64,000 bases of DNA from Rhizobiaceae bacterium MnEN-MB40S (GCA_024343425.1 BRLC01000003.1:62001-126000), one strand, 5' to 3'. Counted from the first letter of the stretch, positions 19,635 to 29,309 are shown. Program-made: numbers and translations. The notes: generated by a model from the letters alone, not told the origin.

Positions 19635-21173
19635 TCACTGCGCAAGACGGGCGAGCGCGCGTTTCTCGCGGCGTCGCTGGACCGACGACGCGATGTTCAT
19701 CGCCTCGCGGTATTTGGCGACTGTCCTGCGCGCAATGTCGATGCCGTCGCCTTTCAGTATTCGGACGATAACGTCATCGGAGAGCACATGGCCGGCGTCC
19801 TCGTTGTCGACCATTTGCCGGATGCGATGACGCACGGCTTCCGAGGAATGGCTGTCGCCGCCGCCCGATGCTGCGATTGACGCGGAGAAGAAGAACTTGA
19901 GTTCGAAAATTCCCCGCGGCGTCAGCATGTACTTGTTGGACGTCACCCGGGACACCGTCGATTCATGCATATCGATGGCGTCCGCCACGGATTTCAGGGT
20001 TAGCGGGCGCAAGGCGGTGACGCCATTGGTCAGGAAATCGGATTGCTGCCGCACGATCTCCGTCGAGACCTTCATGATTGTCCGGGCGCGCTGGTCGAGA
20101 CTGCGGGTGAGCCAGTTCGCGTTGCGCATGCACTCGTTCAGGAAGTCCTGCTCCTCCCGCTTCAGGCCGTGCCGCGCCGAAACCGACGCGCAATAGTCCT
20201 GATCGACCAGGACCCGGGGCAGCGTGTCCGGATTGAGCTCCACATTCCACAGGCCGTCGCTGCGCGGCCGCACGATAACGTCGGGCTGGATGGCCTGAAT
20301 GACGGTCGTGTCGTAGCGGTGGCCCGGTTTTGGATCGAGCCTGCGGATCTCGCCCAGCATGTCGATGAGATCGGCCTCGTCGACGCCGCAAAGCCGCCGG
20401 AGCGCGGCGAAATCTCGTCGCGCGAGGAGTTCCAGGTTTCCGATCAGAGCCTGCATGGCGGGGTCGAAGCGGTTCTTGCGCCTCAGCTGGATTGCCAGGC
20501 ATTCGCCAAGATCACGCGCAAAAACGCCGGCCGGATCGAATTCCTGCAGGGCGTGCAGCACCGTCTCGAGCCTGTCAGCGCCGACGTTGAGTCGCATCGC
20601 GGTTTCCTCAAGGTCGGTGCGCAGATAGCCGGACTCGTCGAGCTGGTCGGCAAGATCAGCGGCGATGGCCCGATCGATCGGGTCTTCGAACGCGAATACG
20701 ATCTGCTCGCCGATGATCTGCCTCAGGCTGTCGGGCGTGACGGCGAAGCCGTCGAGATCCTGGTATCCGTCGCCGGCGAGCGACGACGAGCCCGGCATGG
20801 ATTTCCATTGGGACGCAAGTTCCGGCGCGTCCGGTCGAACCGCGCCGCTGTCTTCGGGAAATACATCTTCGGGCGAGGCGTCGAGCCTTTCCGAGATCGA
20901 GACACTGTCATTGTCGAGATTGGCGTCAAACCAGTCTTCCCCGTCACCGGAATCCGGATCGCGATCGCCCGGTCGATCGTCATCCGCGGACGCCGCCACC
21001 GGCCCGTGCTCCGATGGCGCATGCTCCAGAAGCGGGTTCTTTTCGATTTCCTGATCGACATACTGAACTAGCTCCGCATGGGTAAGCTGCAGCAGCCGGA
21101 TTGACTGCATAAGCTGCGGAGTCATTACCAGCGACTGGTTCTGACGAAGCTGCAAAGTGGCCGAAAGAGCCAT
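19635..21173 (-). CDS. rpoN: RNA polymerase sigma-54 factor
   Basis: Sigma-54, 512 residues from the ATG at 21173. Region I starts MALSATLQLRQNQSLVMTPQL (split here: MALSATLQLRQNQ, SLVMTPQLMQ). An acidic region II follows (DDDRPGDRDPDSGDGED), then the core-binding region, and the RpoN box ARRTVAKYRE lies near the C-terminus at about residues 483-492. It directs nitrogen-assimilation and other activator-dependent promoters. The frame continues 27 codons upstream but that extension is not family-like. The 373-base leader upstream holds a sigma-54-like site on the opposite strand. Confidence 0.96.
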   Translation of the reverse strand: MALSATLQLRQNQSLVMTPQLMQSIRLLQLTHAELVQYVDQEIEKNPLLEHAPSEHGPVAASADDDRPGDRDPDSGDGEDWFDANLDNDSVSISERLDASPEDVFPEDSGAVRPDAPELASQWKSMPGSSSLAGDGYQDLDGFAVTPDSLRQIIGEQIVFAFEDPIDRAIAADLADQLDESGYLRTDLEETAMRLNVGADRLETVLHALQEFDPAGVFARDLGECLAIQLRRKNRFDPAMQALIGNLELLARRDFAALRRLCGVDEADLIDMLGEIRRLDPKPGHRYDTTVIQAIQPDVIVRPRSDGLWNVELNPDTLPRVLVDQDYCASVSARHGLKREEQDFLNECMRNANWLTRSLDQRARTIMKVSTEIVRQQSDFLTNGVTALRPLTLKSVADAIDMHESTVSRVTSNKYMLTPRGIFELKFFFSASIAASGGGDSHSSEAVRHRIRQMVDNEDAGHVLSDDVIVRILKGDGIDIARRTVAKYREAMNIASSVQRRREKRALARLAQ

Positions 21174-21546
21174 GGCTACACCAAATCCCCCTGCCCGGCC
21201 TCCAACGCCGGATACGCACGCGCACGCCGCCATCCCCGCGCGCTTGACCGACATTGCATCCCGCCGCCCTCGATACAGGCGTTCGCCAATGCGACGCGCA
21301 GATTTCCATTATTGTCTGGAGTGACTGCTCAACGCCCTGCGGGATAACTATTCGTCAAAAATATCGGCTCAATTATCAAAACTGGCCCGAAAATTGCTTC
21401 TTTTCGCATTCAGAGTCAAGCAGGAAGTGGAATTCCGGCTGGCGCAACGCCGCCGCGGGTTGGGTTAAGCAAGCCCGTAATCTCTGTTTTTAATACAAAT
21501 AACCGATATTGACCAGCAAAATATTGCAGCGCACCATTTGCTGGAC
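21174..21546. other. rpoN-lptB intergenic region (no gene)
   Basis: This 373-base gap separates lptB from rpoN on the same strand and is long for this gene-dense window, so rpoN probably has its own promoter here. The middle part (about 21340-21420) is AT-rich. An imperfect hairpin, CGGGTTG facing CAAGCCCG with a bulged G, lies on the plus strand near 21458-21479, followed after some bases by TTTTT near 21486-21490. No open frame looks coding. Confidence 0.7.
21382..21399 (+). promoter_or_regulatory. Sigma-54-like -24/-12 site, divergent from rpoN
   Basis: The plus strand reads CTGGCCCGAAAATTGCTT. It matches the consensus CTGGCAC-GRNNN-TTGCW at all but one fixed position, with the invariant GG and GC correctly spaced. 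It points away from rpoN, towards the 3' end of lptB, about 210 bases upstream of the rpoN ATG. Sigma-54 bound here could repress rpoN or drive a short antisense transcript. The site was read by eye only. Confidence 0.5.
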
Positions 21547-22368
21547 CTAGAGCGAAAAGCCCTCACCCAGGTACAGTCGCCGGACATCGGCGTCCGCGAC
21601 AATTTCCTGCGGCAGGCCGTGCGTCAGCACCTTGCCCCCATGGATGATATAGGCGCGGTCGATCAGCTTGAGGGTCTCGCGCACATTGTGATCGGTGATC
21701 AGCACGCCGATTCCGCGACCTGTGAGATGGCGCACGAGGGCCTGGATGTCCGACACGGCGATCGGATCGACTCCTGCGAACGGCTCGTCGAGCAACATGA
21801 AAGTCGGATCCGAAGCAAGCGACCGCGCAATTTCCAGACGCCGGCGTTCGCCGCCCGACAACGAGATCGATGGAGCGCTGCGCAAATGATCGATACCAAA
21901 CTCTTCGAGAAGATCGTCAAGCTTGCGCTTGCGCGCCTGCTTGTCGGGTTCGACGATCTCGAGAACGGCGCGAATGTTTTCCTCCACGCTCAGCCCACGG
22001 AAAATCGAGGCTTCCTGCGGCAGGTAGCCCAGCCCCAGACGGGCGCGGCGATACATGGGCATTGACGTCACGTCATAGCCGTCGATCCTGATTTCGCCCT
22101 CGTCGACGGGCACCAGTCCGGTGATCATGTAGAAACAGGTGGTCTTGCCGGCGCCGTTGGGGCCGAGAAGCCCGACGGCTTCGCCCCGCCTCAGCCCGAG
22201 CGAAACGCCATCGACAACGCGCCGTTTCTTGTACGCTTTGGAGAGCCCCCGGGCGACCAGAGTGCCCTCATAGCGGCCGTTTCCGGATTTGGCGCTCGAT
22301 CCGGCCGTTTCGCGATCTTCGCTTTCGGGGCCGGCCGCAGCGGCGTCGTCAGTGGTTACAAATGCCAA
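21547..22368 (-). CDS. lptB: LPS export ABC transporter ATP-binding protein LptB
   Basis: ABC ATPase of 273 residues powering lipopolysaccharide extraction through LptFG to LptC and LptA. Walker A GPNGAGKTT lies at residues 69-77, signature LSGGE at 170-174, and Walker B MLLDEPFAGVD at about 191-201. The first 30 residues are an extra low-complexity leader. An in-frame TAG lies just before the TTG start at 22368, which is therefore the earliest possible start. It is downstream of lptA, 33 bases away. Confidence 0.95.
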   Translation of the reverse strand: MAFVTTDDAAAAGPESEDRETAGSSAKSGNGRYEGTLVARGLSKAYKKRRVVDGVSLGLRRGEAVGLLGPNGAGKTTCFYMITGLVPVDEGEIRIDGYDVTSMPMYRRARLGLGYLPQEASIFRGLSVEENIRAVLEIVEPDKQARKRKLDDLLEEFGIDHLRSAPSISLSGGERRRLEIARSLASDPTFMLLDEPFAGVDPIAVSDIQALVRHLTGRGIGVLITDHNVRETLKLIDRAYIIHGGKVLTHGLPQEIVADADVRRLYLGEGFSL

Positions 22369-22401
22369 TATCTAAGCCTCGTCGGTCCGCGGGGACGACA
22401 A

Positions 22402-23082
22402 TCAGTTCGTTTTACGCGGCCGCTCGCCGCCCTCGGGCCGGCTGTTGTCTCTCGACTTGGGGTCAAGCTGCATCTTCACGCGCCCATTGCCTCCGCCGCA
22501 ACCGTCGAGTTTCGCCTCGCCGCTTTGCATGAACACGGTCAGCTTGCAGCCGACAAGGACATTGTTGCCTTCGGTGAGAACAACCCTTTCGCCGGTCAAC
22601 TCCAGCACCTCGGTCTTCATGTTGAAGATACCCCGGTCAGCCGTCGCCGTCTGCTCGCCGGACTGGATATAGACCGTGTCGGCGACGTCGATGCGTTCAA
22701 TGTTGGAGCCGAGCCCGGAAGTCGGGCTCGCCGGAGGCTGCCCACCGCCCTCAGCCGACTGCTGGCCTTGAGCGCCCTCGGCGGAACGCTGGTCCTTAGC
22801 CGGCTCTTCCTTCTCGTAGTAAACGGTCATGACGCCGGACTGCAACAATGTCTCGCCCTGAACGACCTTGACGTTGCCGGTGAAGATCGCCGTACCGTCC
22901 TGATCCTTGACCTGAAGCTGATCGCTTTCGATCTGGATCGGCTTGTCGCCCGAGATTGCGAGACCGTCCATTCGGCTCGACGTCGCCTGCTGCGCGGCTG
23001 CGGAACCAAGAAATCCACCAACCAGCGTCGTCGCCAGCAACCCGCTTGCGGCCGTCAGGAAGTTGCGTTTCATTGAAGTCAT
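22402..23082 (-). CDS. lptA: Lipopolysaccharide transport periplasmic protein LptA
   Basis: OstA-domain protein of 226 residues that bridges inner and outer membranes for LPS transport. The first 31 residues are a signal peptide ending near GSAAAQQ. The core repeats ISGDKPIQIESDQLQVKDQ and TAIFTGNVKVVQGETLL are OstA-like beta-jellyroll strands. A polar Gln/Glu/Gly-rich insertion (about residues 98-120) and a basic C-terminal tail are extra to the fold. Between lptC and lptB. Confidence 0.93.
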   Translation of the reverse strand: MTSMKRNFLTAASGLLATTLVGGFLGSAAAQQATSSRMDGLAISGDKPIQIESDQLQVKDQDGTAIFTGNVKVVQGETLLQSGVMTVYYEKEEPAKDQRSAEGAQGQQSAEGGGQPPASPTSGLGSNIERIDVADTVYIQSGEQTATADRGIFNMKTEVLELTGERVVLTEGNNVLVGCKLTVFMQSGEAKLDGCGGGNGRVKMQLDPKSRDNSRPEGGERPRKTN

Positions 23083-23102
23083 GTCCGTTCCCGTTCCACT
23101 CG

Positions 23103-23786
23103 CTAGTCACCCGACCTGCCGGTCTTGTGGTTCTTCTTTTCCTGCGGCTTGATGGTCATGTCGACATTGTCTTTGAACGTGATCAGCGAGCCATTCTCCG
23201 AAATGACAAGTTTTTCCGCAGATATCAATGCCTGATCCGTGTCAATTCGGACACGCCCCTCGGATTTCAACTCGCTCGTTTCGATATTGATGTCGGCCTG
23301 GCGCAGATTGGCCCTCATGCCGGAGCGGGTGACAACCGTGAATGGCTGATCAAGCGTCAGCATATTCTCGACTCGGTTGTATATCCCGCTGACCGCCTCC
23401 AGCGTCGCGCTGTCGTCTTTTCCGAACTCGATCTCGGCCGAAATATCCTCAAGCCGGACCACGTCCTGCGCCGACAGGTCCTGCACGGCGCGAGACGCCA
23501 AAACCGAGTACATTTTATCGCCGCCCGCGCGCCCCGTCATATGCGGATTGGCCATCACCAGTTTGCCGCCCGAAATGGAGGCGCCGGCAAAACCGACATC
23601 AGGCGGCAGAGCCCGCGCCAGCATCGTTACTCCGATGAATATCGCGATCGCCAACAGCGCGGCGATCGGGAACGCGATCTTCAGGAAACGAACCAGTCGG
23701 GAATGCTTCCTGGCTTTCGCATAACCCTTGGGCAGGCCGCCTTTCGGTAATTTTTCCGTGGCCGGATATGGAGAGACATTTGCCAT
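23103..23786 (-). CDS. lptC: LPS export system protein LptC
   Basis: Bitopic membrane protein, 227 residues from the ATG at 23786. One transmembrane helix lies at about residues 31-53 (LVRFLKIAFPIAALLAIAIFIG), followed by a periplasmic LptC jellyroll domain with pattern VDMTIKP and LKSEGRVRIDTDQALIS. A TTG at 23867 would add 27 residues. It heads the lptC-lptA-lptB run. In rhizobia an rnd gene usually precedes it; here sppA is divergent instead and rnd lies at 60265. Confidence 0.9.
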   Translation of the reverse strand: MANVSPYPATEKLPKGGLPKGYAKARKHSRLVRFLKIAFPIAALLAIAIFIGVTMLARALPPDVGFAGASISGGKLVMANPHMTGRAGGDKMYSVLASRAVQDLSAQDVVRLEDISAEIEFGKDDSATLEAVSGIYNRVENMLTLDQPFTVVTRSGMRANLRQADINIETSELKSEGRVRIDTDQALISAEKLVISENGSLITFKDNVDMTIKPQEKKNHKTGRSGD

Positions 23787-24029
23787 GGGTGACGTTTCAG
23801 GATCTTCCGAAAATGCTGCAGTGCGAATTGCCGAATCGCTCCTGCGATTGACGCATTCTGACAGCAATTAACATATCGTGGCCGCTGCTTACAGAAGCAA
23901 AGTGGCGAATCTGTGCATTTGCGCGATGTATTCGGGAACCACCCGGCTGACCCGCAGTTGCGCGACGCACAAGAACGGAGTACCCAGTCAGCACGCTACG
24001 ACACATCTTGAAACGCACAGGACACGGCC

Positions 24030-24998
24030 ATGGATCACAGCAGCATCACGGATCGTCGCCGGCTGAGGAGAAAGCTGACTTTCTGGCGGATCGCGACGCT
24101 TGTCGCGATACTTGCAGTGGTCGCCGGTCTTTTCTTCGGACTGGGCGAAGGCGAGACCATTGGCGGCAAGGCGTCGCCGCATATCGCGCGCGTGACGATT
24201 TCCGGCGTCATCACCGACAATCAGGAACTGCAAAAACGCCTCGACTCGATCGCCAAGAACGACAATGTCCAGGCGGTGATACTGCGGCTCAATTCGCCCG
24301 GCGGGACCTCCTATGGCGGAGAGGTCCTGTACAAGTCCGTGCTCAAGCTCGGAGAAGCCAAGCCTGTCGTCGCCGACGTCCGCACGCTGGCGGCGTCCGC
24401 GGCCTACATGATCGCCTGCGGCACGGACTACATCGTCGCCGGCGACACGTCCATTGTCGGATCGATTGGCGTCATCTTCCAGTATGCACAGGTCCAGGAG
24501 CTGCTCGACAAGATCGGCGTCAAGGTTGAGGAAATCAAATCGGCGCCGCTGAAGGCCGAACCGTCGCCGTTCCACGAGGCGAGCGCCGAAGCCAAGCAGA
24601 TGATCGATTCCATGATCACCGATTCCTACGACTGGTTCGTGACCCTAGTGTCCGAACGGCGCAAGCTGCCTATGTCCGAGACGCGCAAGCTTGCCGACGG
24701 CAGCATCTTCACCGGTCGGCAGGCGGCGGGCAATGGCCTCATCGACATTGTCGGCGGCGAGGAGGACATCCGCAAATACCTGGCGGAACAGGATATCGAC
24801 GACACGCTCGACATCATCGACTGGGAGCCCCGCAAATCGCGAACGGAGCTGATACTGGGCGACGCCATGGCCAAAATACTCAATGCCTTCGGGCAGAACA
24901 GCTTTCCTTTCTCGGAGGAGCTGAAGGCGCTCGCCGACCGCAAGTTGTTCCTTGACGGCCTCGTGTCCGTTTGGCACTTTGGCGAGGCAGACAACTAG
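24030..24998 (+). CDS. sppA: Signal peptide peptidase SppA (S49 family)
   Basis: Membrane-anchored serine protease that degrades cleaved signal peptides, 322 residues. One N-terminal transmembrane helix (about residues 20-42) follows a basic stretch. The S49 core has [11 protein letters not shown] and the catalytic-serine segment [14 protein letters not shown], then GSIGVIFQY. Its short single-domain size matches the SppA36K-type. It lies 19 bases before ihfB on the same strand, a linkage seen in other alphaproteobacteria. Confidence 0.94.
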   Translation: MDHSSITDRRRLRRKLTFWRIATLVAILAVVAGLFFGLGEGETIGGKASPHIARVTISGVITDNQELQKRLDSIAKNDNVQAVILRLNSPGGTSYGGEVLYKSVLKLGEAKPVVADVRTLAASAAYMIACGTDYIVAGDTSIVGSIGVIFQYAQVQELLDKIGVKVEEIKSAPLKAEPSPFHEASAEAKQMIDSMITDSYDWFVTLVSERRKLPMSETRKLADGSIFTGRQAAGNGLIDIVGGEEDIRKYLAEQDIDDTLDIIDWEPRKSRTELILGDAMAKILNAFGQNSFPFSEELKALADRKLFLDGLVSVWHFGEADN

Positions 24999-25017
24999 CA
25001 CGGACGGGGGAAAAGCC

Positions 25018-25308
25018 GTGATCAAATCGGAACTTGTGCAAATTATTGCATCTCAGAACCCGCACCTCTACCACCGGGACGTGGAAAACATCGTCAACGC
25101 CGTGCTCGACGAGATCACCGACGCGCTCGCCGAGGGCAATCGCGTCGAATTGCGCGGCTTCGGCGCGTTTTCCGTCAAGAACAGACCTTCGCGCTCCGGA
25201 CGCAATCCGCGGACGGGCGAAACCGTGCATGTCGAAGAGAAATGGGTGCCGTTCTTCAAGACCGGCAAGGAATTGCGGGAACGTCTCAATCCGCAGGACG
25301 CCGGCTGA
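25018..25308 (+). CDS. ihfB: Integration host factor subunit beta
   Basis: HU/IHF family DNA-bending protein, 96 residues, forming a heterodimer with IhfA. It starts at GTG 25018, after a GGGGG-type ribosome site, and reads [20 protein letters not shown]. The DNA-binding arm contains [23 protein letters not shown] (signature GFGAF and GRNPRTG). IHF helps sigma-54 activators loop DNA, linking it functionally to rpoN and glnD nearby (established for the family). Confidence 0.96.
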   Translation: MIKSELVQIIASQNPHLYHRDVENIVNAVLDEITDALAEGNRVELRGFGAFSVKNRPSRSGRNPRTGETVHVEEKWVPFFKTGKELRERLNPQDAG

Positions 25309-25324
25309 CCGGGTTCAGCCGGTC
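25307..25324 (+). terminator. Possible hairpin after ihfB
   Basis: GACCGG-GTTCAG-CCGGTC forms a perfect 6-base-pair stem with a 6-base loop, starting in the ihfB stop codon. There is no following T-tract, so it may be a processing or stability hairpin rather than an intrinsic terminator. Confidence 0.35.
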
Positions 25325-25459
25325 GACGGCATGAGACGGCGCGATGGATTGTCCTGCGGACAAGTTGACGCATTTGTTCTATACAGACAGGAAACCGGCG
25401 CGGCGACACAGCTGATAGCAACTCTGTCCCGGGCCGCAGCAACTTGAGCGAATGACGCG

Positions 25460-25798
25460 ATGACACGCAAGCTTATCAACATACTCATACTCCTTCCGAT
25501 CGGCATCGTGCTGGTTGTGCTCTCGGTCGCCAATCGCAACGAAGTGACGCTGGCGCTCAATCCTTTCCGTCCCTCGGACACGTTGCTGTCCGTATCGGCA
25601 CCGCTTTTCGTGTTCCTGTTCGGAGCGCTGATTCTCGGGATGATCATCGGTTCTCTGGCGACCTGGTTCAAGCAGGGCAAGCACCGCAAGAAGGCCCGCC
25701 GGGAAGCTAAAGAAGCCGTCAAATGGCATACAGAGGCGGACCGGCAGCGCGAGCGCGCCGAAACCGTCGCCGGCCAACGGTCACTCCCCACCGCCTGA
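25460..25798 (+). CDS. LapA-domain (DUF1049) inner-membrane protein
   Basis: Protein of 112 residues with two transmembrane helices (about residues 7-24 and 45-68) and a charged cytoplasmic C-terminal helix (KQGKHRKKARREAKEAVKWH). This is the LapA/YciS architecture, linked in E. coli to assembly of LPS and control of LpxC stability. It follows ihfB by about 150 bases, an ihfB-lapA order found widely in Gram-negative bacteria. Confidence 0.85.
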   Translation: MTRKLINILILLPIGIVLVVLSVANRNEVTLALNPFRPSDTLLSVSAPLFVFLFGALILGMIIGSLATWFKQGKHRKKARREAKEAVKWHTEADRQRERAETVAGQRSLPTA

Positions 25799-25842
25799 CG
25801 GCGGCCTTCGACTTCGTCCATTCCTTCCAAGGCGACAGCACC

Positions 25843-26808
25843 ATGCAACTGATCTCCGCCGAGGCGGTCGACAAGATCCTTGACCATCACAGCCTTGCCG
25901 ACGCACTGGCCGACGCTTTCCGGGGCGGCGTCGCAGCGCCCGTGCGGCACCACCACACGATAGAGCGCGCGAGCGGAACCGACAGCACGCTGCTTCTGAT
26001 GCCGGCCTGGAGCGATTTCTCGCGAGCCGTTTCCGGCAACGGGTATATGGGGGTGAAGATCGCGACAGTCAGTCCCGACAACAACGACATCGGCAAGCCG
26101 GCTGTCATGGCGGTCTACCTGCTATCTGATGGGACGACCGGCGAACCGCTTGCGCTGATCGACGGCCAGTCCCTGACCCTGTGGCGCACCGCGACCGCGT
26201 CGGCGCTGGCAGGACGCTATCTGGCGCGCAAGGGCGCAAGCCGGATGGCGATGATCGGCGCCGGCAAGCTCTCGGGCCATTTGATACGCGCGCATGCGGC
26301 GATGCATCCGCTGGAACACGTCACGATCTGGAACCGCAGCAAAGCCAACGCTGAGAAGCTGGCGGAAGAGTTGGCGGCCGAACCGTTCGCGGTGGACGTA
26401 ACGGAAGATCGCCAGGCGGCGATTGCAGACGCCGACATCATCAGCGCCGCCACGATATCCGCGACGCCGCTGATCGAGGGCGCGTGGCTGAAACCCGGCG
26501 CCCATGTCGATCTCGTCGGCGCCTTCACGCCGGACTTGCGCGAAAGCGACGACGAAGCCGTGCGCAGGGCGACGCTGTTCGTCGACACGTTCGACGGCGC
26601 GTTGAAGGAAGCGGGCGATCTCGTACAGCCGATCAAGGCCGGGGTGATCAAACGGTCCGACGTCGCGGCCGAACTGGCGATGCTGTGTCGCGGCGACCAT
26701 CCGGGCCGCCGGAACGACACGGAGATTACGCTGTTCAAATCGACCGGCGCTTCACTGGAGGATTTCGCCGCCGGCTGCCTGGTGTGGGAAAAATTCCTGG
26801 AGGCCTGA
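25843..26808 (+). CDS. Ornithine cyclodeaminase/mu-crystallin family protein
   Basis: NAD(P)-binding protein of 321 residues in the OCD_Mu_crystall family. The Rossmann segment is MAMIGAGKLSGHLIRAH (about residues 129-145). Family segments GYMGVKIATVSPDNN and the LTLWRTATASALA motif are present. Members include ornithine cyclodeaminase, alanine dehydrogenase and pyrroline/piperideine-2-carboxylate reductases, and I cannot choose between them. The ATG at 25843 gives the family length; the frame is open into lapA but that part is a shadow. Confidence 0.87.
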   Translation: MQLISAEAVDKILDHHSLADALADAFRGGVAAPVRHHHTIERASGTDSTLLLMPAWSDFSRAVSGNGYMGVKIATVSPDNNDIGKPAVMAVYLLSDGTTGEPLALIDGQSLTLWRTATASALAGRYLARKGASRMAMIGAGKLSGHLIRAHAAMHPLEHVTIWNRSKANAEKLAEELAAEPFAVDVTEDRQAAIADADIISAATISATPLIEGAWLKPGAHVDLVGAFTPDLRESDDEAVRRATLFVDTFDGALKEAGDLVQPIKAGVIKRSDVAAELAMLCRGDHPGRRNDTEITLFKSTGASLEDFAAGCLVWEKFLEA

Positions 26809-26814
26809 CCGCGT

Positions 26815-27261
26815 TCAGGCGCCGCCTTCGACGATGGTCTTGAATTTCTCGAAAAACTGGCCTGCGAGCTTTTTCGACGTGGAGTCGATTAGGCGCGAGC
26901 CGAGCTGGGCGATCTTGCCGCCGACCTGGGCCTTTACCTCATAGGACAATACAGTTTCGTCGCCTTCTTCCGCAAGACTGACATCCGCTCCGCCCTTGGC
27001 GAAGCCGGCGACGCCGCCCTTGCCTTCTCCGGAAATCGTGTAGCTTTGCGGCGCATTGATATTCTCGAGCGTCACGGCGCCGTTGAACTTCGCAGAAACC
27101 GGACCGATTTTCAGCTTCACGGTGGCCGCCATCTCGTTATCGCCGGTCTGTTCCAGGGATTCGCAGCCCGGAATGCACTTCTTGAGCACATCGGTGTTGT
27201 TCAGCGCTTCCCAAACTATCTGGCGTGACGCTGCTATGCGTTCCTCGCCCTTCATTTCCAT
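26815..27261 (-). CDS. SRPBCC/CoxG-like protein
   Basis: START/SRPBCC-fold protein of 148 residues of the CoxG (carbon monoxide dehydrogenase subunit G) family: MKGEERIAASRQIVWEALNN, then LKKCIPGCESLE and GVAGFAKGGADVSL. CoxG in Oligotropha helps anchor or mature CO dehydrogenase, but paralogues occur widely without cox genes, and none are seen here. It converges on the OCD-like gene, 6 bases apart. Role unknown. Confidence 0.88.
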   Translation of the reverse strand: MEMKGEERIAASRQIVWEALNNTDVLKKCIPGCESLEQTGDNEMAATVKLKIGPVSAKFNGAVTLENINAPQSYTISGEGKGGVAGFAKGGADVSLAEEGDETVLSYEVKAQVGGKIAQLGSRLIDSTSKKLAGQFFEKFKTIVEGGA

Positions 27262-27384
27262 GAGATGACCCCTGCATGTTTGTTGGATACCTGTGATGGC
27301 GGAAAGTCAGCCGCCAAATCGCGCAGACTATGCTTTGATATTTGCGCTTTGCCAAGACTCCAGCACAATGTTAGAGCCGTGATC

Positions 27385-28464
27385 ATGAGAAACAGACCTG
27401 CGGATTTGAAAGCGACCCCCCGGAAACCGGCCGGGAAACGGCGCGGGCGGCCGATCGAAACGCGTTCGAAGAAAAAGTCGCACAATTCGCCCGGGACCAG
27501 AAACCCGGCGAAGGCCGAACAATCCGTCCGACAGGACCGAAAGCCGATCGCGCGGCGCGCAGGCGACCGTCCCTCGGAACGCGCTCCTCTGGTTCTCGAA
27601 ACGCCGGCCCAGGAAGGCTATGCGCTGCTGGACACGGGCGACGGGGAAAAGATGGAGCGTTACGGACCGTTCCGGATCGTGCGACCGGAAGCCCAGGCGC
27701 TCTGGCCGCGCAGCCAACCATCGGCGGAATGGGAAACAGCCGACGCCGTGTTTACCGGCGATACGGACGAGGACGGCGTTGGCCGCTGGCATTTCCCGGG
27801 CAAGCCGACGGGTGAATCCTGGCCGATGCGGCTCGCCGGCGTCGACTTTCTGGCGCGGCTGACCTCGTTTCGCCATGTCGGCGTTTTTCCGGAACAGACG
27901 GCGCACTGGCAATGGATGCGCGAACGCATCGAGGAAAGCCGCCGTCCGGTCAAGGTTCTCAATCTCTTCGGCTATACAGGCGTCGCCTCGCTTGTGGCGG
28001 CCGACGCCGGCGCGGAAGTCACGCATGTGGACGCCTCCAGGAAAGCAATCGGCTGGGCGCGCGAAAACCAGGCGCTGGCGGGTCTCGAAGACAGGCCGGT
28101 GCGCTGGATCTGCGACGATGCGACGAAGTTCATCAACCGCGAGATCCGGCGCGGCAACCACTACGACATCATCCTGACGGATCCGCCGAAATTCGGCCGC
28201 GGCCCGGACGGGGAGGTTTGGCAGCTCTTCGACGACCTGCCGCATATGCTCGACGCCTGTCGAACGCTGCTGTCGACCGATCCGATCGGCCTGGTGCTGA
28301 CCGCCTACTCGATCCGCGCGTCTTTCTATTCGATCCACGAACTGATGCGCGAGACGATGCGCGGCGCCGGCGGCTGCGTCGAATCCGGGGAACTGATCAT
28401 TCGCGAGGAAGCGCGCGACATCAAGCTCTCGACGTCCCTCTTCAGCCGCTGGGTTCCCGCATGA
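27385..28464 (+). CDS. Class I SAM-dependent RNA methyltransferase (RlmI-like)
   Basis: Methyltransferase of about 359 residues. A basic, disordered N-terminal region (to about residue 75, rich in Arg, Lys and Pro) precedes the conserved core ALLDTGDGEKMERYGPF. The SAM-binding motif is VLNLFGYTGVASLVA and the catalytic-type motif IILTDPPKFGRG. The core resembles RlmI/RlmK-type 23S rRNA methyltransferases. The start is uncertain: ATG at 27385 or GTG at 27379. Its stop overlaps the next ATG by 4 bases. Confidence 0.85.
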   Translation: MRNRPADLKATPRKPAGKRRGRPIETRSKKKSHNSPGTRNPAKAEQSVRQDRKPIARRAGDRPSERAPLVLETPAQEGYALLDTGDGEKMERYGPFRIVRPEAQALWPRSQPSAEWETADAVFTGDTDEDGVGRWHFPGKPTGESWPMRLAGVDFLARLTSFRHVGVFPEQTAHWQWMRERIEESRRPVKVLNLFGYTGVASLVAADAGAEVTHVDASRKAIGWARENQALAGLEDRPVRWICDDATKFINREIRRGNHYDIILTDPPKFGRGPDGEVWQLFDDLPHMLDACRTLLSTDPIGLVLTAYSIRASFYSIHELMRETMRGAGGCVESGELIIREEARDIKLSTSLFSRWVPA

Positions 28465-29309
28465 GCGGCCCCGGAGAACCTTTCGGCCGCGTGGGGCAGG
28501 TGAAGGAAGTCACGAGCCTCGCGAACCCCGTCATCAAGGATATCCGCGCGCTCAGCCAGAAAAAGAACCGGGACCGGTCGAACCAGTTCCTGGCAGAAGG
28601 CCTGAAGCTTGTCATCGACGGGCTGGAGCTCGGATGGACGATCCGCACGCTGATCTATTCCAAGGCGGCGAAAGGCAAACCGGCCGTGGATCGCGTGGCG
28701 GCGCGCACCGTGGCCTCCGGCGCGCTGGTTCTGGAGGTCAGCGAAAAGGTGCTTTCCGCCATCACCCGCCGCGACAACCCGCAAATGGTCTGCGCCGTCT
28801 TCGAGCAACGCTACGCGCCGCTGGAAAGCCTGCGGCCCACAGACGACGAGACCTGGATCGCGCTCGACCGCATACGCGATCCCGGCAATCTCGGCACGAT
28901 CATCCGCACCGCCGACGCCGCAGGCGTAAGCGGCGTCATACTCGTCGGAGAAACGACCGATCCCTTTTCACTGGAAACGATCCGCGCGACGATGGGATCG
29001 GTTTTCGCGGTTCCCGTCGCTCGGTGCGGCGTGGAGGCGTTTTTGAAATGGAGATCGAAGAAGCCATTCCAGCTGGTTGGAACCCACCTCGCCGGCGCCA
29101 TTGATTATCGCGCGGTGGACTATACAGTGAGGCCGACTGTCATCCTGATGGGAAACGAACAGGCGGGGCTGCCCGACGAGCTATCCGAGGCGTGCGACCA
29201 TCTGGTAAGAATACCTCAGGCCGGCCGGGCCGATTCGCTGAACCTGGCCGTGGCCACCGGCGTCATGATATTCGAGGCGAGACGCCACATGTTGAAGGTC
29301 GACCCATGA
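28461..29309 (+). CDS. TrmH/SpoU-family RNA 2'-O-methyltransferase
   Basis: SPOUT-class methyltransferase of 282 residues. The N-terminal SpoU_sub_bind domain (residues 15-105) includes [11 protein letters not shown]. The knotted SPOUT domain has the three motifs [31 protein letters not shown] and [18 protein letters not shown]. The RNA target is unknown (tRNA or 23S rRNA). It is coupled by ATGA overlaps to the methyltransferase before it and to lspA after it. Confidence 0.92.
   Translation: MSGPGEPFGRVGQVKEVTSLANPVIKDIRALSQKKNRDRSNQFLAEGLKLVIDGLELGWTIRTLIYSKAAKGKPAVDRVAARTVASGALVLEVSEKVLSAITRRDNPQMVCAVFEQRYAPLESLRPTDDETWIALDRIRDPGNLGTIIRTADAAGVSGVILVGETTDPFSLETIRATMGSVFAVPVARCGVEAFLKWRSKKPFQLVGTHLAGAIDYRAVDYTVRPTVILMGNEQAGLPDELSEACDHLVRIPQAGRADSLNLAVATGVMIFEARRHMLKVDP

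Noticed and set aside
23935-23959. GGAAC and AGTT 16 bases apart before sppA, resembling an EcfG general-stress promoter
   Set aside because: The -10 part differs from CGTT and the match is easily due to chance; no other evidence.
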